DNA from: Sipunculus nudus | Taxonomy: Eukaryota > Annelida > Sipuncula > Golfingiida > Sipunculidae | Assembly: GCA_026874595.1 (NCBI GenBank) | Contig: CM049309.1 | Location: forward strand, 73,704,426-73,768,425 | Reading direction: 5' to 3' | Length of the DNA stretch: 64,000 nucleotides | In this document: positions 52,101-61,100 of the stretch, one piece after another | How the letters are laid out: every line of letters starts with the position of its first letter | Numbering within the stretch: position 1 is the first letter of the stretch | The notes under the pieces: generated by a model | The model's input: only the letters and a program-made list of their open reading frames with translations | What the model was told of the DNA's origin: nothing | Database searches by the model: none | Program-made: the position numbers and the translations under genes

Positions 52101-55100
52101 ACAAATTATGCCTTTCTTTCTTGAATAAATTTGCACCATTTGGTTGTATTATTAACTAAAATTGGACCAATTGAAGGTTGGCAAGGTTGACATGGAGAAA
52201 AAAATATTTTCTCCCTTGGGTCTATGATCATGCCAGGAATGTTATTATGTCATCCAAACGAGTTCTGATTTAAAGAGGAGAAATAATTGGGACCATGAAA
52301 AAGTGGGCATTATTTTGAGGTGATCACTATATTTAAGGTGGTCCTAAGGCTAGGTTTATTGTATATATTAGATTACTGGGGCTCTGCCTAGGTGGATGTT
52401 CTGTTGTAATTAGGTTTTCCATGTGATTATCTGTCTGCTCTCTCGCTGTTTTAACAAGTGCTGTTACTGATGATAAGTACTCTTTAGGATGTGTGTGCTG
52501 TCAAATTTTAAATTCATAAAAAATCAGGGATGGCCATTAGGAAACAAACTCAGTACTTTTCAGAATTGTTTGAATAATTTTTGTGAACATTTACTGAAGC
52601 TTGGTATCCATGCACTGTATAATTTCACATACATGAGAAATCCAAGATGGCTAGTAGACAGCAGTGTCCTTTTCAGCAGTATTATTCATTAAATAATATT
52701 CAAGAACCTGGACATAACAGCCTTAATTGAAGCTAAGTTGGATCCTAATAATTTCTAGTTGCATGCTGTCAAGCATTAAAATGGATATCTGTAAATTTGT
52801 GTTTCCAGTCTGTTTCCCTGGTTTCTGTCAGCTGACTCAATTTCAGGCACTGGTGTCAACATTGATTTTCATAGACTGATGCATCAACTTCTTAAAAAAA
52901 TTAAGCTTTCATGCAAAAACTACCTGCTTTGTATATTTCAATTTTTATGCCCCCGCCACAAAGTGGCCGGGGCATATAGTTTTACCCATGTCCGTCATTC
53001 CGTCATTTCGAAATCAAACAGTTGTACGGACTTTTTTTCGCAATGCCTGCAGATATTGGCCTGATTTTTGGTGTGTGTGAGCAGATATAGACTAGTTACA
53101 GATCGAGTTCGCGTTTCGTCCTGGTTGACCTACTTTTGACCGTTTTACGGCTCCTGAACATAGAAAATTTCATGAAAAATATGAAATTTCATGACAAATA
53201 CACATGTACGGACTTTTTTTCGCAGTGCCTGCAGATATTGGCCTGATTTTTGGTGTGTGGGCAAATATAGACCAGTTACAGATCGAGTTCGCGTTTCGTC
53301 CCGGTTGACCTACTTTTGACCGTTGTACAAACAGAAAATTTCATGAAAAATAGAAATATTCATGAAAGATACACATGTACGGACATTTTTCGCAGTGCCT
53401 GCAGATATAGGCCTGATTTTTGGTGTGTGGGCAGATATAGACCTGTGACAGATCGAGTTCGTGTTTCGTCCTGGTTGACCTACTTTTGACCGTTTTACGG
53501 CTCCTGAACATAGAAAATTTCATGAAAAATATGAAATATCATGACAAATACACATGTACGGACTTTTTTTCGCAATGCCTGCAGATATTGGCCTAATTTT
53601 TGGTGTGTTGCCTGATATTGACCAGTTACAGATTGAGTTCGCATTTCGTCCTGGATGACCTACTTTTGACTGTTTAACGGCTCCTGAACATAGAAAATTT
53701 CATGTAAAACATAAATTTTCATGACAAATACACTTGTACAGACTTTTCTTCACAATACCTGCAGATATTGGCCTGATTTTTGGTGTGTGGGCAGATAATG
53801 ACCAGTTACAGATCAAGTTCACGTTTTGTCCCAGTTGACCTATTTTTGACCGTTTGACGTTGCTCTAACATAGAAAATTTCATAAAAAGGTGCATATGTA
53901 TGGACTTTTTTTCGCAGTGCCTGCAGATACGGGCCTGATTTTTGGTGTGTAGGCAGATAATGACCAGTTACAGATCAAGTTCTTGTATTCTCTCAGTTGA
54001 CCTACTTTTGACCATTTGACTGCTCCTGAACATAGAAAGTTTCATGAAAAATATAAATTTTCATAACAAATGCATATGTACTGACTTTTTTTCCTCAATG
54101 CCTGCAGATACCACCCTGATTTTTTATGTGTGGGCACATAATGACAGTTACAGATCGAGTTCGCGTTTCATCCCGGTTGACCTACTTTTGATTGTTTTAC
54201 GGCTCCTAAACATAGAAAATTTCATGAAAGACAGAAATTTTTATGGAAAATGCACATGTATGGACTTTTTTTCACAATGCCTGCATATACTGGCATGATT
54301 TTGGTGTGTTGCTTGATAATGACCCGTTACAGATCGAGTTTGCTTTTTGCCCTTGTTGACCTACTTTTGACCATACGACACCTCCTGAACTAAAAAAAAT
54401 TTTCAAAATTTTACAAATGTTTCTAATTTGCCCAAGGCGGGGGCATTCGTGTCGTTCCGACACATCTAGTTTTATTTTAATCTAAGGTTTATCAGATGAT
54501 GGAGAAACTATGAAACTGACAGGCTTTATCTGTCCTGAAACCTTTACAGCAAATTTTCAAAATTTCAATTAGGAAATTTAAGCACTTGAAATATAAAATA
54601 ATCATCGACATTTAAAAAAAAAATAAGGTTAAGGTGATACATTTTTGATACTTTGGACTTAACAGTTTCACAAAGCAGTTCCTGGTCTCAGATAATGGTC
54701 TAAATTTAGTTACCACATATGGGTCTAGATGGCGCTGTCTTTCAGTTTTTGCTAGATTACACCCAAGGGAACATCAGCACACTTGCCATTCTTTTTTATC
54801 AATTTTGCTTTACAAACGATGCCATCATATCTTACACTGCCAGGCCAGGGATATATGCCATCATCATAATAGATACCTTTAAGTTTGGCAGCAATCCTGC
54901 ATAATTCCCTGTGACATTGAGATCTTGTGTCATTAAATGAGTCAGCCAGAAACAGATTACTGATAGAGACAGTGGAGATGAGACAAGCATTTGGAAACAT
55001 TTATGATTTAGAAAATGCATGTGGAAACATTTCCAAAGAGCAGGTAGGTAGGGAATACAGGGGACAATTTAATGAAAATTATACATGCTGTTATTTATGG

Positions 55101-58100
55101 ATTGTGGTGTTTTAAGAGTCATACAATTTGCCAGGATCACGTAATAGATGTGTCTATGCCCCTTATTATGTTCCAACAAGCTTGAAAATCTTAGTGAATC
55201 CTTGAATACTCTCTATTTTAAAACCTTGAAAGAGCTAGAATTAAGCACATTTTGCAAATTTATTTTAAGGTACCTTGAATTTCACTCTAGTAGCTTTATC
55301 ATTTAAATGCACACCCCTTACAGTGGGAATCAAGAGTTTACAGCAGTGTTCATTAATTTTGAAGCTGTTTATTTTAAAGTTGAAGTAACATGTATTATTT
55401 TTACCATACCAACAATCATGTTATAAGTTCAAAAAGTTATGATAACATCATTTCAAGTGGCCATAACTGTTCATCCATGTAATGTAGGAGGGATAATGTG
55501 TGACATAACAAAAGTTTGATGTACAAATACCACTGTGACATCATCTGTGAGAATCATCAAATGGATGTAGTTTAAGATAGTCAGCTAAGGTCATCACTGA
55601 TAAGTCCCAAGACAGTATCTGTTCACTTGTATTTTATTTTGGTTAAATCAAATAAAATCCATAAAGGAGAGAGTATTATTTTGCTGTTAGATAATTAGAA
55701 CATTGGTCTGATTTTCCTTTGAGGAAGATAAAGGTAAACTTCACTGCATTTCATAAAATAAAAGCCCAGCTGGACAGGGGTAGTTGGAATGGACCCCATC
55801 TCAGGTATATCATATAGTGCTGCCACTCTGAATATTGTGGAAAAAAAAGTATATCTTTCAAGAAAAAATTTATTTTCTGAAAAAAGTATGAAAAAGTAAA
55901 AATCAGTGCCAAATAGTGCAATTTTAGTACAGTTTTACAGCATGCAGTACTTCTAAACAAGCTTAAGGTTTGAAAATATGTATGTATACCCCAGTATTCC
56001 ATATATCTAATAATTTTGTTAAACATTGGCAAATTACAGTAAAAAACATCAATGCTAATAAAAATGCCACACTTATGAAATATTGACAGAGGATGTCTAC
56101 TTTTCTCAATTGATTCAGATAGACAGGCTATAATGACCACCTGAAGATGATGATTTTAGAAAAAAAAGAATGAAAAATGTATAAAAAACAGTCTTGCCTG
56201 AAAAAGAGTATGTTACTTTTTAAAAAGTATAGAGTAGCAGCACTGCATAATATGTGTACACCTTACCGTTATAATAAGCATGAATTATAAATCATTGTTT
56301 TGTTATGTTACAGGTAGTCTGGCAGCCAAGGTGAGGCGCCAGGACAGTTTAGCAAGGTTTCTGAACAATCGTCCCTGCCGTAGAGACCTGATGGAGCGAA
56401 ATATATTGCCAAAACGAAGTGAAGAAGAAATGCGAGAACAAAGAGAAGAAATAGGCATAAAATTAACTAGGTATGTCAGCAAGATAATAACATGTTTTAT
56501 ATCTTTAGTTTTGTTATATACCATCATATTATCACTTGTTATTTAGCCCATACTAATTTAATGTACAGTAATTAACTTAATATGTCCCCCTGTCATATTA
56601 ACATCCTGCTTCCCCCCCCCCCCCCCTAGTTTTGTTGTTCATCATTGGTTAAAGGATCTTGCATAATGGTCAGTCAATAAAGTCAGTCGTTTGATGAGTT
56701 GTGCAAATTTGGGCCTAAGGGGGGGGGGGGGGGGGGTTTGGAATTATAAATTTTACATTGTGTTATTTGCCAAGGTCTTAAAATTTCCATTGATTTATGG
56801 TTGATCTAACTGACGGTCGTCTTAGTGTTATTTTCATACACATATAATCCATAAATAATGATTTTGTGGGTTCTGCAGGCCTCAGTCTCTGCCTCAGAAA
56901 GCAGTGACTTATAATTCAAGCCCTCTTGCCCTGGTGACTCAGGCTGAGGCGAGCTTGAAGCCCTTTCGATGCATTTTGTATATTCTGCATCCATTGGAAT
57001 GTAAGGCCACTAATGTGTCAACTCAGACTGAAATTCAGACATTGAATCCTAAGGTTGCATGGTGTTAGATTTGGCCTCAGAGCGTGGTGACTCGAACTCC
57101 AGCTTGGCTTTCGAGGGCTGTAACTCAGGCTCAAATCTTGGCCTCAAAGGGCTGTGACTTGACTACAACACTGATCATCAAGTTATTTTTGAAGACCTGT
57201 TCATCCATTAATAAATTGTATCAGTCATTCCATAATTAACAGAATTAACTACCATTGTTGTATATTAACTAAAACTTTTGCTTTACACAAAATTCAACCC
57301 TCATGATGTAATTGATAGATTTTTAGTGATCACCTTGTCTGTCCTGTCCATCACAGCATCCGCTTTCTTTCATGAGCATTATTTCAGCGAGAATACATTT
57401 GATCTATCTCAAATTTATAGGGATGATTGGTGTCTATTAGAGCTCAATACCTACTGAATAATGGACCTGTCTGAATTACAACATTGCCGCCAGAGCACAA
57501 TCAGTGATTTTATTCCATATGCAATATCTCAATGAGAATATGCTTGATCTTTCTCAAATATGCAGGGATGATTGGTGCATATGAGGGCTCTATATACCTA
57601 TCAATGAAATCTGTAATTTTCTTTTGTGAAAATTTTACTGCCACCCATTCTCCTTTCAAATTTTAGACTCCTGTTTAATCCATTATGGCTGCCAGGCAAA
57701 ATTTTTAAATTCTTTCGCACTAACATTTTGGATTTTGTCATGATTGTGTTGATTAATTACAGACCAGTCTGAAATCCAGCGTGGCCATAGGGCTGCCATT
57801 TTGAGGAACTGGCAATCACTGGACCTTAATTGAGAACTTTTATTGGACCCAAACTCTAGTTGATATTCATTGCCACATCTCAATATAAAGCCAAAGACTG
57901 GTTGAGAATATTTAAAAGCTGATACCTTGTCTACGGATATTTGAATTTTATAATTCTTTGTAATTGATATTTTCTCCAAACACAACTTGGTAGTTGCTGA
58001 TGTAAGTGACGAAATGCAAAAAAGACATTATGTTCTCAGACAAAATGCCACGGGGTGTAATGTCAATGGACTAAAGGCCACATGACAAAATGTTATTTAT

Positions 58101-61100
58101 TGTCCACAGGCAAATGACATAAAACTACATCCATGCATTGAATATCTAGAGTGAAAGGTTAGCTGCTGATGACAAGAGGTGTATAATGATTTCAATGAAG
58201 AAACACCAGCCATATTTAGATTAGGGTGTGGTTACGAGGTAAATGAACATTGACACTTCAGAAGGACTTTCATTTAAACCACTTTTACAAGACTTTCCGA
58301 GTCTGACTGCAAAAATAGGCCACCCGGCAAAGGAACTATATGACTGAAGCAGGTTAAATGTATGATCTTACCTCTATAACAATTAGGGTAGCTCTCAGGA
58401 CATGTTGGTAACCCCATGATCCATACTTAGTAGATTAGAAATAACCATTATGCCTAATTGCAAGTATAATAAACTTCATTGTAATCCTGTGATTTCTTTA
58501 TATCAGGTCATTGCAGTTGTCCTATAAATCCTATAAATAGGACTTACAAATGCGGTATAAAACTGGTAGCAGGTGAACCAATCCTTTATATAAGGCACCA
58601 TGCATTATGCACAGACATCTCAGTGTGTGTTTAGTAGCCTGGACCCTTTCAGCAATCTCTTACTTATACTTTCATTATACAGGGATTAGTATTTAGTATT
58701 TCATAATGCAAAGAAGCTTAAGTTGTCAGAAAACACACCTGCACCAGAAGTAGTTGGGTCACTTTTACTAAGTTCCATGGTCGGATGTAACCTCATAATT
58801 AATAAGGTTCATGCATTGCATTTAAAGGGCTCACGTTCAAACCCAGGTACTGCCAAGATATGAGGTGAAAGTTTAACCTGGCAGGTACAGAATCATCAGT
58901 ATACCTGAATGACTGATGTAATTTTTGGATTGTATGCAGCCCTGTGGATGAAAACCTGAGATCCAAAAGATCTTGTACTTAATTAACATCAATGGTTAAC
59001 TTGGATCTTGTTTGATAGAAATTTCAAGCATAGTCTGTAATCATAGCCTTTAAACAGTTAAAAAATTGAGAAGGAATGAGACTTCAGCTGTTTGAATATA
59101 ATCATATTATAAATCTACCTTCAAGTCAAGTACTGTGAAAAAGCAACAGCAAGAAAAGGACTGCAGCTGATTTACTTAATAACATTTCTGAGTGCTCAGC
59201 AAGTTCTGTTTGGCTATTGAAGATTAGATTTGTAGAAATTTATGCATGTTTATGCTTTCTCTTTTAGGAGGTTAAGTTTACGACCAACAGCAGAAGAATT
59301 AGAACAGAGGAATATATTACATAGTAAGTGTGATGTTTTTGAAATGCTGATTATATTTCACAAATGTAAATAAACTTATAATTTTTCTCAGACATATTTT
59401 AAACATCCATCAGTGAGTTGTTTCTCAGACATGATATGACCATCCATCAGTGAATCGAGCTGTTTCTCAGACATGGTGTAAACATCCATCAGTGAATTGA
59501 GTTGTTTCTCAGACATGATATAAACATCCATCAGTGAATCAAGTTGTTTCTCAGACATGATATAAACATCCATCAGTGAATCGAGTTGTTTCTCAGACAT
59601 GGTATACACATCCATCAGTGAATAGAGTTGTTTCTCAGACATGATATAAACATCCATCAGTGAATCGAGTTGTTTCTCAGACATGGTATAAACATCCATC
59701 AGTGAATCGAGTTGTTTCTCAGACATGATATAAACATCCATCAGTGAATTATTTCTTGCACATGGTATAAACATCCATCAGTGAATCGAGTTGTTTCTCA
59801 GACATGATATAAACATCCATCAGTGAATTATTTCTTGCACATGGTATAAACATCCATCAGTGAATTGAGTTGTTTCTCAGACATGATATAAACATCCATC
59901 AGTGAATCAAGTTGTTTCTCAGACATGATATAAACATCCATCAGTGAATCGAGTTGTTTCTCAGACATGGTATACACATCCATCAGTGAATAGAGTTGTT
60001 TCTCAGACATGATATAAACATCCATCAGTGAATCGAGTTGTTTCTCAGACATGGTATAAACATCCATCAGTGAATCGAGTTGTTTCTCAGACATGATATA
60101 AACATCCATCAGTGAATCAAGTTGTTTCTCAAACATGATATAAACATCCATCAGTGAATCGAGTTGTTTCTCAGACATGGTATAAACATCCATCAGTGAA
60201 TAGAGTTGTTTCTCAGACATGATATAAACATCCATCAGTGAATCGAGTTGTTTCTCAGACATGGTATAAACATCCATCAGTGAATCGAGTTGTTTCTCAG
60301 ACATGGTATAAACATCCATCAGTGAATCGGGTTGTTTCTCAGACATGGTATAAACATATATAAGTCAATGATGATTTCTCAGACATGATATAAAAGTGCT
60401 CATCATGTGGTGTAAATTCTGTGGCACATCCTGTACTGTGTTAATTAATCAGATTACTACCTGGACTTTAGCCAGTCATATAATTTATTCATATTGAAAA
60501 TAACCTGATAGCATCCCTTATGAGCCTCACTAGTGATTGGGCTTCAGTCTTACCTGATAATTCATCAGATATCTATCATACCTATGAAGTGATCATAAAT
60601 ACACCTGGGTGTTAATTATTCAGGGGTTCACCCAATTTTAGGCCTTCCTTGTTAATTACTCACATCACAAGTGGCATCTCTAGTATATACAAGGACATAT
60701 ACCTTAACTATTAGCCATGGTTGTTAATTAATCTTGCCTTCTTAATTACTCACAACCAGGGTTGGACTGTAAGTTTTAATGCTTGGAGTAATGCTCCAGG
60801 GAACTGTATGTCACACCCAAGTGAGCCTAATTAACAGGTATCCACTAATTAGACAAGTCTGTGCATGTGGACATACTTCAGTTTACCCATACCTGTACAT
60901 GGTTATAAAGGGCTAGCTCATGGTGCTTTAAGTACACATTTACCTGTAGATGACTGTTAGAGTTGTCCTTGCATCAGGAGCTTCTAGGGATCACTAGAGA
61001 CCATATTTTTGTACTGGCCTTAAAATGATTTGTGAAGACTTAGAGCATTTGCTGGCCATTTATGATGCCTGTATACAGTACCTGATGATGTTTCTTATGC

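Larger units (their letters stand above)
51600..56313 (+). other. Phactr: 4.7 kb PHACTR intron between exons F and G
   Basis: GTAAGT...TTACAG. It contains the exon F copies, the second GTGGTC-type dispersed repeat (52265-52345) and the element 52947-54469. The remainder (54480-56300) is AT-rich with no gene that I recognise. Confidence 0.88.

Noticed and set aside
59388-60346. Two long minus-strand open frames with 14-residue repeats ([15 protein letters not shown])
   Set aside because: They follow directly from a 42 bp minisatellite whose unit is a multiple of three without a stop. There is no unique flanking coding sequence, no splice support, and the two 37 bp units break the frame between them.
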